The position numbers and the translations under genes were made by a program. DNA of 64,000 bases from JBGTFE01 sp036403235. GTDB lineage: Bacteria; Acidobacteriota; Blastocatellia; Pyrinomonadales; Pyrinomonadaceae. The notes under the pieces are model-generated. The model had not been told where the DNA came from and did no database searches. It saw only the letters and a list, made by a program, of their open reading frames with translations. Below, in pieces: positions 18,216 to 27,128 of the stretch (positions within the stretch are counted from its first letter, which is position 1; every line of letters starts with the position of its first letter). The DNA lies in NCBI GenBank assembly GCA_036403235.1, contig DASWRI010000076.1, positions 62,001 through 126,000 of the forward strand, written 5' to 3'.

Positions 18216-19076
18216 CTAAGCCGAAGCTTTCTGTTGTCTTTCGAAATTGTATGTTTCGCCGTGAGCCAGGTAAATTATTTTATCGCTCAGACCGGCTTTT
18301 TCGGCCGCGCGGCGGAAATCTTCGAGCGGCGATTTAAAAACGTCGTAATCGTTGTAATGAATCGGAATCGCCTTTTCCGGCTGAACGATTTTTATCGCTT
18401 CGACGCCCTGCTCGTCGTCCATCGTCACCATAATTCCTAGAACGCGCGTGCCGCCGAGATGAAAAAGACCGATGTCGATTTCGGGAAATCTTCGCGGAAT
18501 TTCCTTTAGCTCGTCAATCACGAGCGTGTCGCCGGAAATATAAAGCCGTAAAGCGCGTTTTCCGTCCGCGCTTTCAAAATCGAGGATGCTGCCCATCACG
18601 TCGGGCAAAGCAAAATCGACAATGCCGGGGCCGTGCTGGCCGGGCATCGAAGTTATTCTCAATTTCGCGCCACTTTTTGTAAACTCGGCCTTTTCCCATG
18701 TGTCGAGCCCGATTCCGCCCGTGAAATTTCGCGCTTCGAGCTCGCCGACGGCATGATTGGTCGTCACAATCGGCAAATCCTTTCTGAGCTTTTCCTCGAC
18801 AATCTGGTCGAAATGGTCGCCGTGATAATGCGAAAGAACGCACAAATCAATTGGCGGAAGCTCGTCGATGTCAATCGCCGGTTCGGTCAGCCGCTCGCTC
18901 GTTAAACCGTAACCGAGATGAACGTGGTCGCCCGCGTGCAGAAAATTCGGGTCGGTCAAAATCGTAAAACCGGCATAGCGCAAAATAACGGTCGCCGTCC
19001 CGATAAAAAAGATTGAGCCTTTGCTGAAGTCCGCGCTTTCATCGGCGGACGCGGAAATCTGAAATGTATTAGCCAT
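18216..19076 (-). CDS. Metallo-beta-lactamase-fold hydrolase, UlaG-like
   Basis: A 286-residue metal-dependent hydrolase. The metal motif is LSHYHGDHFD near residue 82. Further ligands are probably in SMPGQHGPG and YISGDTLV, and IPIHYNDYDVF occurs near the C-terminus. It resembles UlaG-like/YtkL-type cytosolic hydrolases of the MBL superfamily. The substrate is not evident from the neighbourhood. Confidence 0.85.
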   Translation of the reverse strand: MANTFQISASADESADFSKGSIFFIGTATVILRYAGFTILTDPNFLHAGDHVHLGYGLTSERLTEPAIDIDELPPIDLCVLSHYHGDHFDQIVEEKLRKDLPIVTTNHAVGELEARNFTGGIGLDTWEKAEFTKSGAKLRITSMPGQHGPGIVDFALPDVMGSILDFESADGKRALRLYISGDTLVIDELKEIPRRFPEIDIGLFHLGGTRVLGIMVTMDDEQGVEAIKIVQPEKAIPIHYNDYDVFKSPLEDFRRAAEKAGLSDKIIYLAHGETYNFERQQKASA

Positions 19077-19203
19077 TAAAAACCTTTCCCCTGCTCGTGA
19101 TAAATATTCAAATCATTATATCGCGGAGCGCTTTTCGGCTATGTAAGATAGGCAACACAAAAAAGTGAAAGATGAGGAAAAATTTCTTTCACTTTGGCTT
19201 TTA

Positions 19204-20163
19204 CTAATTATCAAGCGGGCTGAACACCCTGTTTCCGCCGCCGCTTGACGTAAGATAGCTCATCGTCGTTTTCAGATTTTTGTGCCCGAGCAGGTTCTGA
19301 ATCGTGTGCACATTGCAGTTTCTTTCGAATAAGCGGACGGCAAAGCTGTAGCGCAAGCTTTGACAGCAGCCGGGCTTAAAGATTCCCGCTTTCTCAATCG
19401 CTTCCGAGACGGCTTTCTGGACGGTCGATTCGGCCAGATGGCGGCGATAGAACGCGTCACGGTCGCGCGTCAATTTTGCGGCGGGAAAAACATACTGCCA
19501 GCGCCAATCGGACGCGGCTTCGGGAAATTGCCGCAAAATCGCTTTCGGCAGATGCACTTTGCCGAAATCCGAAAGACAATCGTCCTCATAGGTAAACTTA
19601 ACCTTTATCAAATGTCTTTTAAGCGCGGAAATTATCAATTGCGGCAAAACGGTCGTACGTTCCCGCCTGCCCGTGCGGGCGTCGCGCACGACGATTTCAC
19701 GACGCTCGAAATTAATATCGCCGACGCGTAAGGCTATCGCTTCCGGCAGGCGCAATCCCGAACCGTAAATTAAAGCCGCGACCAGAAAAGGCGCGTCGCG
19801 CAGGTTTGCCAGAACGGCCCGGACTTCTTCCGTCGTAAAAACGACCGGCTGTTTTGCGGGCGGCCGCGCTCGCTTGATTTCATCGAAATGCGGCGGCAGG
19901 CTGCGTTTGAAGACGTCCCGGTAAAGAAACAAAAGCGCGCATCTTGCCTGATTCTGCGTCGAAGCGGCCGCCCGCTTGTCCGCGTCCAGATGACGCAAAA
20001 AAGCGAGTATATCCTCGGCTTCAGTCTCGAACAAATTTCTGTTTCCGCGAAACTCCAAAAATCCGCGAATATGATTAAGATAAGCGTTTTCCGTCTTTCG
20101 ACTCAAGGCCCTCTGTCTGGTCGTCTCTCTGACGAGCTCAAACACCTGATTTACGTTTTTCAT
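19204..20163 (-). CDS. Integron-integrase-like tyrosine recombinase with altered box II
   Basis: A 319-residue tyrosine recombinase. It has an N-terminal SAM-like domain (residues ~1-95) and a catalytic domain. Its closest recognisable relatives are IntI integrases: it has GSGLRLPEA with the box I arginine, the IntI-specific patch region with WRWQYVFPAAKLTRD, and HLAESTVQKAV. The end carries LLGHKNLKTTMSY with the box III histidine and probable nucleophile tyrosine. Box II reads CQSLRYSFA, so the usual first histidine of HxLRH is Gln and the last is Tyr. Whether it is still active is unclear. It faces a divergent unknown operon, as IntI faces cassettes, but no attC site was found. Confidence 0.85.
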   Translation of the reverse strand: MKNVNQVFELVRETTRQRALSRKTENAYLNHIRGFLEFRGNRNLFETEAEDILAFLRHLDADKRAAASTQNQARCALLFLYRDVFKRSLPPHFDEIKRARPPAKQPVVFTTEEVRAVLANLRDAPFLVAALIYGSGLRLPEAIALRVGDINFERREIVVRDARTGRRERTTVLPQLIISALKRHLIKVKFTYEDDCLSDFGKVHLPKAILRQFPEAASDWRWQYVFPAAKLTRDRDAFYRRHLAESTVQKAVSEAIEKAGIFKPGCCQSLRYSFAVRLFERNCNVHTIQNLLGHKNLKTTMSYLTSSGGGNRVFSPLDN

Positions 20164-20271
20164 AAACTCCTTCTGTAACGATGCTAAAAATATCCTCTTT
20201 TCAATACGTATGACTTTTTCGAGCGAAACCTTACGGAAGATTTATAAAAAGAAAGATAAAAGCGCGCCGCC

Positions 20272-20333
20272 GTTATCCGCACCGGATACGGATAACAACC
20301 TGTTTTGGCTGTTATCCGCGGAAGTTATTGCGG
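20272..20333. promoter_or_regulatory. Repeated GTTATCCG motifs, possible operator or recombination sites
   Basis: GTTATCCG (20272-20279) and its inverse CGGATAAC (20289-20296) form a perfect 8-base palindrome. A direct copy follows at 20311-20318, and a degenerate copy GTTATTGCGG overlaps the proposed -35 at 20324-20333. They lie between the recombinase and the divergent operon, where either an operator or att-type core sites would be expected. Confidence 0.45.
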
Positions 20334-20356
20334 ACATTTATAAAAAAGCATATAAA
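20328..20356 (+). promoter_or_regulatory. Candidate promoter of the accessory operon
   Basis: TTGCGG at 20328-20333 and TATAAA at 20351-20356 are separated by 17 bases. The element lies 33 bases upstream of the first gene of the operon, which has an AAGGAG ribosome site. Confidence 0.4.
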
Positions 20357-20388
20357 AAATCTGCACTAAAAAATTAAGGAGAAAATAT

Positions 20389-20958
20389 ATGTTTGAAAAA
20401 GTACTCAGCGTCGATGATATTCACGTATCTGTTTTATTAAGTTTGCCGGCAAAGCTCGTCATAACGGCCTTTGGAACGGTAGGAACGCCCGGCTGGAGCA
20501 ACGCGCATTTGGTCGAGCACATTTACGTCGCGCCGCCGGCCGACGGAATCTATGAATTTGATTTTGAGGCCGAACCGCCGACCGGAAATGTGATTCAGGT
20601 TGTGATGCCGATTAAGTCGCATCCTTTTATGACGACGGAAACGCCGGATATGAAGGGAATCAGGGTGATTGCCAAGACCAACTCGATGGAGTTTTTATTA
20701 AGAGGCGAAAACAAACCCTCCGGCGAAGCCTTTTGCGTCGAAGGAACTTTAACCGACGAAGGCGTCGAATGCCAGGCGATGCGTTCGGACGGCGGCGAGC
20801 TTTATACGCTGACCGGCGATTTGCGCGGATTCGGCAACGGCGACGAAGTAATCGTTTGCGGAACAATCGCCGAAGTAAGCATTTGCCAGCAGGGCAAGAC
20901 CATCAATGTCAGCTGGATTAGCAAAAAACCCGTCAAACCGGCCGAAAAGAAATATTAA
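20389..20958 (+). CDS. Unknown protein with a C-terminal OB-fold-like (DUF5818-like) domain
   Basis: A 189-residue soluble protein without a signal peptide. The N-terminal ~95 residues look beta-rich and are not recognised. The C-terminal part (~residues 118-178) has the pattern EGTLTDEGVECQAMRSDGG, then LYTLTGDLRGFGNGDEV, then AEVSICQQGKTI. From memory this resembles the small OB-fold-like domain annotated DUF5818. The ribosome site is AAGGAG. It is the first gene of a four-gene operon facing the recombinase; the next gene begins 13 bases later. Confidence 0.75.
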   Translation: MFEKVLSVDDIHVSVLLSLPAKLVITAFGTVGTPGWSNAHLVEHIYVAPPADGIYEFDFEAEPPTGNVIQVVMPIKSHPFMTTETPDMKGIRVIAKTNSMEFLLRGENKPSGEAFCVEGTLTDEGVECQAMRSDGGELYTLTGDLRGFGNGDEVIVCGTIAEVSICQQGKTINVSWISKKPVKPAEKKY

Positions 20959-20971
20959 AGGAAATAAAAAT

Positions 20972-21397
20972 ATGCCAAACGAAAATATTGAAAGCAAAAA
21001 GCAATTCATCGTTATCGCTCTGACCGGAAGCGACGGCGACAAACATCAGGGCTGCCGCATTGTCGATGAAGACGCGATATATCCGGCTATCTTCAGCCGG
21101 GTTTACGGGCCGGCAAGCCGCGAACAGTGCCAGCAGTGGATTAAGGAAAACTGCGATGTTGCGGCGAAAGAAACCGAAATAAACGGGCTCTTGGGAATAA
21201 AACCTGTGGAAGCGGCCGGTTATTCCGAATCGTTTTCCTTTGACGAAGCCTTTCAGAACGCGGTGGCGAATCTGCCGCCGGACGATAATGATTTTCCCGA
21301 CAAGCTGACAACCGTAACCGTCCTGTCAACCGGCGCGGAATATGGCGGCATCGCCGGAATCCGGAGAATGAAAGTAGTGGTTTCCGCGGTTTACTAA
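20972..21397 (+). CDS. Unknown 141-residue protein of the accessory operon
   Basis: A soluble acidic protein. I do not recognise the family. It contains FIVIALTGSDGDKHQGCRIV near the start and DKLTTVTVLSTGAEYGGIAG near the end, suggesting an alternating alpha/beta fold. The ATG at 20972 has an AAAGGAAA ribosome site, so the upstream in-frame ATG at 20906, inside the previous gene, was rejected. Tight spacing implies co-expression with the 189-residue protein. Confidence 0.7.
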   Translation: MPNENIESKKQFIVIALTGSDGDKHQGCRIVDEDAIYPAIFSRVYGPASREQCQQWIKENCDVAAKETEINGLLGIKPVEAAGYSESFSFDEAFQNAVANLPPDDNDFPDKLTTVTVLSTGAEYGGIAGIRRMKVVVSAVY

Positions 21398-21552
21398 AAA
21401 ACTTTGATTGGGTTTACGATTGGCAAAATCCATGCTCGGCGGCGCATGTGACTGCGCGCCAGCGTCGCCGAACGTAGATGAAATCGAACAATGTCTGGCC
21501 GCAGCGGAGGCCGCGCTTTCTTGATTGAGAATAAATAAAACGGAGAAAAACT
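21398..21552. other. Intergenic stretch with a GC-rich hairpin inside the accessory operon
   Basis: TCGGCGGCGC at 21436-21445 and GCGTCGCCGA at 21462-21471 form a hairpin with one mismatch. It is followed by a GC-rich phrase (GGCCGCAGCGGAGGCCGCGC). No T-run follows, so it is not a standard terminator. It may be a dispersed repeat or a site used by the nearby recombinase. Confidence 0.4.
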
Positions 21553-22128
21553 ATGGAAGAAAGAGAAATGATGAAAGACGATGCTCGTCTGATTTGCGAA
21601 AAATGTATCAGGATAACAGCAAATTTTCACGGCGAGATAAAACCCGGCGACAGCCTCGGATTTTTAGGCGTCGACAATTCCAGAATAGAACCGCTGAAAG
21701 AGCGAATTATCGGAGCGGTCGACCCGGAAATCGGAGTTACACGGTTTTTTTACAAGCTTGATATCGATATGCTCGCCACGGCTGCGCCCGGCACGACGGT
21801 CAGTAAATTAACCGACCTTGTTTTCGCCGGCTCGATTCCCGATATGACGCATACACGGGCCTTGATGGTTATCAGGGGATGTATTTTTGTCGCTCTCGGA
21901 AGTCATATCCCCGCGCCTCAAAGCAGCGTAACCCTAAAAGAACTCGCAATCGACACCGCCGCGCTGCTGAAGAAATTCAATGACGCGATAAGAAATAATC
22001 AGCAGTTTGGCGTTAGAAGCTTTAAGCGCTTGATTGAAGAAAGCAAGTTGGTCAGCGTCAGCGTTGATACGACTGTCGGCGATTTGATTCTGATTCTCAA
22101 AAACGACACTATCCCCGCGTTTATTTGA
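21553..22128 (+). CDS. Unknown 191-residue protein of the accessory operon
   Basis: A soluble protein with no signal peptide and no family I recognise. A CxxC (LICEKCIRITANF) lies near residue 15, followed by a conserved-looking block KPGDSLGFLGVDNSRIEPL. The C-terminal ~60 residues are helical. The start has an ACGGAGAAAAACT ribosome region. The downstream gene begins 37 bases after the stop. Confidence 0.7.
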   Translation: MEEREMMKDDARLICEKCIRITANFHGEIKPGDSLGFLGVDNSRIEPLKERIIGAVDPEIGVTRFFYKLDIDMLATAAPGTTVSKLTDLVFAGSIPDMTHTRALMVIRGCIFVALGSHIPAPQSSVTLKELAIDTAALLKKFNDAIRNNQQFGVRSFKRLIEESKLVSVSVDTTVGDLILILKNDTIPAFI

Positions 22129-22165
22129 GTCTTAATCGAAAGCTGAATAAAAGGAGAAAAGTATA

Positions 22166-23599
22166 ATGAACAAAATTTATTCATTTATTCTGAAGACCGC
22201 GATGATGTTGCCGGCGGTGTTTTTTATGTCCGCATTGACGGTCGCGGCGCAGGATTTATCGGTAACGAATGTAACGGTGGAAACACATAGAGGAACGCCG
22301 TCCGACCCCTCAAACCCGATTCCGGTTGACAGAATTCTTTTAGAATTCAATCGCCCGATTGCGACCGTAGCAAAGCCGGGCGAAGCGACCGAGCTTTCGA
22401 TTCTGTCAAATCCCGGAATTTATACCATTCTGAAAAGAAATCCCTTTACCGGGGACGCTCCGGAAGTGATTAAGGTTCTGGAAGTTTCGGCGCACTGCTG
22501 TATAAAAGATTACCTTTATCTTTTTCCCGACAAACAACTGCCGCCGATGGACGCCGCCGGGCATCTTTTCCAGTATATTTTTATCATCGACGACAATACC
22601 GGAAAGATGTTCAAAAAACCGATTACGGTTGTTATCAACAAACTGCTAAATTTGTCTCTGGAAGTAAATTCAGCGGTGAAGGAAGAACAGAAAAAGCTCG
22701 AACAAAAGAAAATAAGCAACGAGGCGACGTTTGATATTCGCCCGAGCAAAGGCAGAGATGATTCAAATGTTTATCTCGCCGGTGAATTAACCGGCGCGAC
22801 CGACGCGAAACCGAATTTTTCGGCCGACATAAAAATCAGTATTCCCTTTGTTGCAAGACGCCCGGCAACAAAAATCTTTTTTGACCTGAAAGCAAACAGT
22901 AATAAGGAAGCCGACCCCGACAGCTTGGATTTGGGCGTCGAATACGGCCGCGTTCATACGTTTAACTTTAATGATTCAACGCCGACTCAAAATCAGGGCA
23001 GCTTTAAGTGCGTTAAAAACGATACATGCGCTGATTTGACAACCCAGCCCGACCGGTGGCTTTCTCAGGTTAACTATGCTTTGTATGCGAAAATTGAAAG
23101 CAATCGCGAGTTTGACAACACGAATATTCTCGGCGGCGGAAATGTAACTCTGCCGTTCAACCGGAATACGAGAAGCTCGCGAACGGAGTTTAATCTTTTT
23201 TTAGGCGTCGACGCCGGGAAAAATATGAAAAGCCCGGTCATGATTGCCGAGGGAAAAGGCATTTTGCGTCCGTATGCCGGAATTTCGACATATATCGGTT
23301 TTCTTCGTAAAAAGGATTTTTTTCCGCTCAGCTTTGAAGGAACTTATACGCAGCGATGGCTGCTGGCGCGGGAGCTCAAACTGAAAAAAGACGACGACGG
23401 CAATCTGATTGCGGTTTTCTTTGATAAGCAGCCGCGATTTTACATCGAAACGAAATTTAATTTTCAATTCAATCGCTTTTTCGGCTTCTATGCCGGCTAT
23501 GAATACGGCGAAAAGCCGCCCGATTACAAGCTGATTAAAAACAGCTTTAAGATTGGCCTGGTTTATAAATTCAAATTCAAGGATGCCGGAGAAGATTAA
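22166..23599 (+). CDS. Secreted protein with a probable C-terminal outer-membrane beta barrel
   Basis: A 477-residue exported protein with a signal peptide ending near AAQD (residue ~29). The N-terminal domain (to ~residue 150) is beta-rich with a Cys pair (SAHCCIKD). A charged linker (EEQKKLEQKK) leads to ~280 residues of alternating aromatic/polar strands, such as KIFFDLKANS, FYIETKFNFQFNRFFGFYAG and the near-terminal FKIGLVYKFKFK. This pattern fits a small outer-membrane barrel. It is the last gene of the accessory operon, so the three cytosolic proteins and this one may form a system. A terminator follows. Confidence 0.7.
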   Translation: MNKIYSFILKTAMMLPAVFFMSALTVAAQDLSVTNVTVETHRGTPSDPSNPIPVDRILLEFNRPIATVAKPGEATELSILSNPGIYTILKRNPFTGDAPEVIKVLEVSAHCCIKDYLYLFPDKQLPPMDAAGHLFQYIFIIDDNTGKMFKKPITVVINKLLNLSLEVNSAVKEEQKKLEQKKISNEATFDIRPSKGRDDSNVYLAGELTGATDAKPNFSADIKISIPFVARRPATKIFFDLKANSNKEADPDSLDLGVEYGRVHTFNFNDSTPTQNQGSFKCVKNDTCADLTTQPDRWLSQVNYALYAKIESNREFDNTNILGGGNVTLPFNRNTRSSRTEFNLFLGVDAGKNMKSPVMIAEGKGILRPYAGISTYIGFLRKKDFFPLSFEGTYTQRWLLARELKLKKDDDGNLIAVFFDKQPRFYIETKFNFQFNRFFGFYAGYEYGEKPPDYKLIKNSFKIGLVYKFKFKDAGED

Positions 23600-23622
23600 A
23601 ATAGCTTCGATAGCTGCTTAAG

Positions 23623-23670
23623 AGATAAAAACAGATGCGAATAAGAAATTATCCGCATCTGTTTTTATCT
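23623..23670. terminator. Bidirectional terminator between the accessory operon and pyk
   Basis: A perfect 17-base stem is formed by 23623-23639 and 23654-23670, with A/T-rich outer runs on both sides. The pyruvate kinase stop codon lies inside the right arm. The sequence uses the phrase ATCCGCATCTG, related to phrases at 18170 and 36985. Confidence 0.8.
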
Positions 23671-25113
23671 GCGCGGCACGTTTTCGCCGATTGTCCAGAC
23701 GATGACCGAGCTCGATAAGCCGAGGCCGGAAAGACGGCCGGCCATCATGACGATGGTTTCGCCCTTTTCGACGGCATCGGCTTCGAGCAGCGTTTTTTCG
23801 CCTTCTTCGAGCATCTCTTCGGTCGTTTTCGTTTCTTCGTGGCAGAGCGGCTCGACGCCCCAAATCAGCGCCAGTTGATTGCGGACTTCTTCGGTATTTG
23901 TCAGCGCAAAGGTCGAAAGACCGGAACGGACGCTCGAGAGCCGCCGCGCCATCAGGCCGGACTCGGTAAAGACGGCGATTTTATTTGTCTTTATTTCTTT
24001 GGCGCAGATGGCCGCCGCTTTGCAGATGGCCTGCGACGTTCTGCCGGTCGGTTTTTGATTGAATTTCGCCGGGCGCTTCAATTTCGTCGTTTCGACCGTT
24101 TCGGCGGTGTTGATGATTTTCTGCATCGTCGCGACCGACTGCACCGGATAGCGTCCGGCGGCGGTTTCGGCCGAAAGCATGACGGCATCGGTTCCGTCCC
24201 AGACGGCGTTTGCCACGTCGGACGCTTCGGCACGCGTCGGGCGCGGATTTTCAATCATCGATTGCAGCATCTGCGTCGCCGTGATGACGAATTTATCGTT
24301 CAAAACCGCTTTTTCGATAATTTGTTTTTGATAGACGGGAACGAGCTCGGCGCTCGTTTCGACGCCGAGGTCGCCGCGCGCGACCATCACGCCGTCGGTT
24401 TCCTTGATGATATCGTCGAGATTTTTTATCGCCTCGGCCTTTTCGATTTTGGCGACCAGAAGCGGTCTGCCCCATTTTCTTTTGTTGAGTTTTTTGATAA
24501 GCTCGCGCACCTCGCGGCAGTCTTCGCCGCGCCGGACGAACGAAAGCGCGATGTAATCGATGTCGTGTTTCATCGCCCATTCCAAATCGTCGCGGTCTTT
24601 CTGCGTCAGAGAAGGAATCGGGAGCGAAATGTTCGGCAGATTGATGCCTTTGCGCTCGCCCAGAAACTCGCCGTTGATGACGGTCGTAACGACATCCGTT
24701 TTTGTTTCCTTTTTGACTTTCAGCTCAATCGCGCCGTCGTCGAGCAAAATTTTATCGCCTTTTTTGACGAGCTTCGGCAATTCCTTAAAATTGGTTGAAA
24801 CTTCCTTGACCGAGCCTTGAATGTCGCGCGACGTGATGACAAATTCCGCGCCCGTTTCGAGCAGAACGGGTTTGGCGTTTTGGAGCAGCCCGGTGCGGAT
24901 TTTCGGCCCCGAGAGGTCGACCAGAACGGCGAGCGGTTTGTCCATTTTCTTGGCAACGTCGCGCGCCGTTTTTATCGTTTCGGCGTGTTCTTCGTGCGTT
25001 CCGTGCGACATATTTATCCGCACGGCGTTCAGTCCGGCGTTTATCATCGATTCGATGGTTTCGGCCGAATTTGAAGCCGGGCCGAGGGTGGCTAAAATTT
25101 TTGCTCGTCTCAT
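23665..25113 (-). CDS. pyk: Pyruvate kinase
   Basis: A 482-residue enzyme of standard length that makes pyruvate and ATP from phosphoenolpyruvate and ADP, the last step of glycolysis. It opens RRAKILATLGPASNSAETIE. It has MSHGTHEEH, VDLSGPKIRTG, the active-site region MVARGDLGVE, and TRAEASDVANAVWDGTDAVM. The C-terminal regulatory domain is present. It is accompanied in the window by enolase and phosphoglycerate mutase, but each is in a separate transcription unit. Confidence 0.96.
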   Translation of the reverse strand: MRRAKILATLGPASNSAETIESMINAGLNAVRINMSHGTHEEHAETIKTARDVAKKMDKPLAVLVDLSGPKIRTGLLQNAKPVLLETGAEFVITSRDIQGSVKEVSTNFKELPKLVKKGDKILLDDGAIELKVKKETKTDVVTTVINGEFLGERKGINLPNISLPIPSLTQKDRDDLEWAMKHDIDYIALSFVRRGEDCREVRELIKKLNKRKWGRPLLVAKIEKAEAIKNLDDIIKETDGVMVARGDLGVETSAELVPVYQKQIIEKAVLNDKFVITATQMLQSMIENPRPTRAEASDVANAVWDGTDAVMLSAETAAGRYPVQSVATMQKIINTAETVETTKLKRPAKFNQKPTGRTSQAICKAAAICAKEIKTNKIAVFTESGLMARRLSSVRSGLSTFALTNTEEVRNQLALIWGVEPLCHEETKTTEEMLEEGEKTLLEADAVEKGETIVMMAGRLSGLGLSSSVIVWTIGENVPRR

Positions 25114-25163
25114 AAAATAGTTGTCAGAAATTAGATGTTAGAGGTTAGAGGGAAGTTTTTCAA

Positions 25164-27119
25164 CTAATCTCCAGCCTCAAACTTCTGCATTTTTTGTAAA
25201 TAATTCACGACCGTTGCGACAAAAGTCGAGTGCGACCACGTCAGCGGCGAAACGGAAACGTGCTCGCCCGTTAAAGGATTGACCTGTTCGGCCAAAACGC
25301 CCGAAGGCAAAGCGCGTTCGATTGTCCATTCGAGAATTTCCAGCGCTTTTGTCAAATCTTCCTTCGTCTCGGCTTTGGCGATATAATATTCGGCCAACCA
25401 GAGCGTGCAGATAAACCAGGCGTTGCCGGTTGTGTCTTCGGAAACGCGCATATAGCCGTCGTTTTCAAATCTGGCGACGCCGCCGGTTTCAATTTTCAGA
25501 CATAATTTTTCTTCGACGGCGCGCATCGTATTCGTGACCATTTCGTCGCCGGGCGGAAAAACGCCGAAATAAAACGTGCCGAAAAGCGAAGCGTCGACGG
25601 TCGCGTCTTTTTCAAAATAATCGTCGCCGTGAAACTGCAAAGCGCGCAAAAACCGATTGTGCTCGCGGCTGTAAAGATGCTCGCGCATCGCGTCGGCGAT
25701 TTCGCCGGCCGTTTCGTCGTAGGTCTCGGCGCGCCCGGCTTCGCCGAACAGCCGCGCGAAATTGGCCGCTGCGCGGAGTCCGCCGACCACGCTCGCGCAC
25801 GTAAAAGTGTGAATTCCGCGCCGGTCTTCCCAGAGATTCCAGCTCGGTTGCGGTAAATTCAAATCCTGACGGCGAAAATCGACCATAAAATCGGCGCATT
25901 TGACGATTAAATGGCGATACAGGTAATGCACGAATTCGATGTCGCGGCTGCGGTCATAGTGCTGCCACAAAGCCCACAAAACGAGCGCGGTTTCGTCTTC
26001 CTGAATCGGCAGGAGCTTGCGTTTTTCGAAAACGTCCCACGACGCGTGCCAGCCCGAAGCGACCGTCCCGTCGGCGTTGTAGCGCTGCAGAAAATAGCCG
26101 TCGCGGTGAACGATGCGCGAGCAGAGATAATAAAACGGGCGCGTCACGGTCGGGTAGCGGGCGAGGTCGAGCGCGTTGGCGACAAACGCTCCGTCGCGCG
26201 TCCAAAGATAGCTGTAATGGTCTGTCGCGCGCGAAGTTACGTCCGAATCGTTGGCGGCTAAAATCGCGCCGCCGTTGTCAATCTGCGTCCGGACGATGAG
26301 CAGCGAGCGTTTGTAAAAATCGACGATTTTCTCCGGCAAACCGGCAAAATCCGTCTCGTTTTTATTGACCCAGACGCGCCAGTAATTTTCCGTGTAATCG
26401 AGATAATTCTGCGGCTCGCGTTCGAGCAGATTTCGATTCAAACCTATCACTTCCTCGTGCGAAGTTCCGGCGGCAATCCAGTAAAAAAATTCAAAAGCGC
26501 CCTGCGGCGCGAGCGAAAAATTCAGGCCGACGGTCGAATCCGCCGAGCCTTCGGTCGTCGCGCCGCCGCGCAGCTCGCCTTTTTCGGCGTCGAGCCACGT
26601 GCCTTTATGCTCGCCGAAATCTTTTCTGCCGGTGGCGAACGTGTCGAAATGCGGCGCGGTGTTTATCAGAAAATAACGGTCTTTTTTGTAATGAATGAGC
26701 GAAAAAGTTTCCGGGTCGTAAAAGGCCGTGTCGCCGATTTTTGTTTCCGAGATGCGAAAATCGTGATGCAGAAAAACGCGGATTTCGCGCTTTTTATCGA
26801 GCAGATTATTGACGCGAACGCGCCGCAGAAAAATATTTTCGTGGCTCGCCGCCGTGTCGTTGGAAACGATTTCGAGGCCCAGACGTTCGTTGATTAAACG
26901 AACGTCGGTGACGAGCGTCTCGCTCAGATATTTGAGCGTGCGCTTCCATTCGTCCGAGGAAATCCACGAAAACTCGCCGTCCGCCCAGACGCCGAACCGA
27001 AACGGAAAGCCTTCCGTGTGATTTTCCTGCCCGACGCGCGGAAAATAGATGTCGCGGATTTGATATTTTTCGTCAAACGTGACGAGCAGAGAGCCGTTCC
27101 CGACCGGAATATCGCGCAT
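25164..27119 (-). CDS. Glycoside hydrolase family 15 protein (glucoamylase-like)
   Basis: A 651-residue cytosolic GH15 enzyme expected to release glucose from starch, glycogen or a related glucan such as trehalose. The N-terminal ~260 residues are a beta-sandwich typical of bacterial GH15. The (alpha/alpha)6 domain shows YSYLWTRDGAFVANALDLA, WNLWEDRRGIHTFT and the catalytic-base region LAEQVNPLTGEHVSVSPLTW. No signal peptide is seen, fitting internal glycogen turnover together with GlgC at 53929. Confidence 0.9.
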   Translation of the reverse strand: MRDIPVGNGSLLVTFDEKYQIRDIYFPRVGQENHTEGFPFRFGVWADGEFSWISSDEWKRTLKYLSETLVTDVRLINERLGLEIVSNDTAASHENIFLRRVRVNNLLDKKREIRVFLHHDFRISETKIGDTAFYDPETFSLIHYKKDRYFLINTAPHFDTFATGRKDFGEHKGTWLDAEKGELRGGATTEGSADSTVGLNFSLAPQGAFEFFYWIAAGTSHEEVIGLNRNLLEREPQNYLDYTENYWRVWVNKNETDFAGLPEKIVDFYKRSLLIVRTQIDNGGAILAANDSDVTSRATDHYSYLWTRDGAFVANALDLARYPTVTRPFYYLCSRIVHRDGYFLQRYNADGTVASGWHASWDVFEKRKLLPIQEDETALVLWALWQHYDRSRDIEFVHYLYRHLIVKCADFMVDFRRQDLNLPQPSWNLWEDRRGIHTFTCASVVGGLRAAANFARLFGEAGRAETYDETAGEIADAMREHLYSREHNRFLRALQFHGDDYFEKDATVDASLFGTFYFGVFPPGDEMVTNTMRAVEEKLCLKIETGGVARFENDGYMRVSEDTTGNAWFICTLWLAEYYIAKAETKEDLTKALEILEWTIERALPSGVLAEQVNPLTGEHVSVSPLTWSHSTFVATVVNYLQKMQKFEAGD

Positions 27120-27128
27120 AAATTAAAA

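Noticed and set aside
19204..23599. A complete integron with gene cassettes
   Set aside because: The recombinase faces a divergent gene set as in an integron, but gaps of 13 and 37 bases leave no room for attC sites, and no RYYYAAC...GTTRRRY pair was found in the larger gap.
23839..24798. A 319-codon open frame antisense to pyruvate kinase
   Set aside because: The opposite strand encodes full-length pyruvate kinase with all motifs; the antisense product has no family-like pattern.
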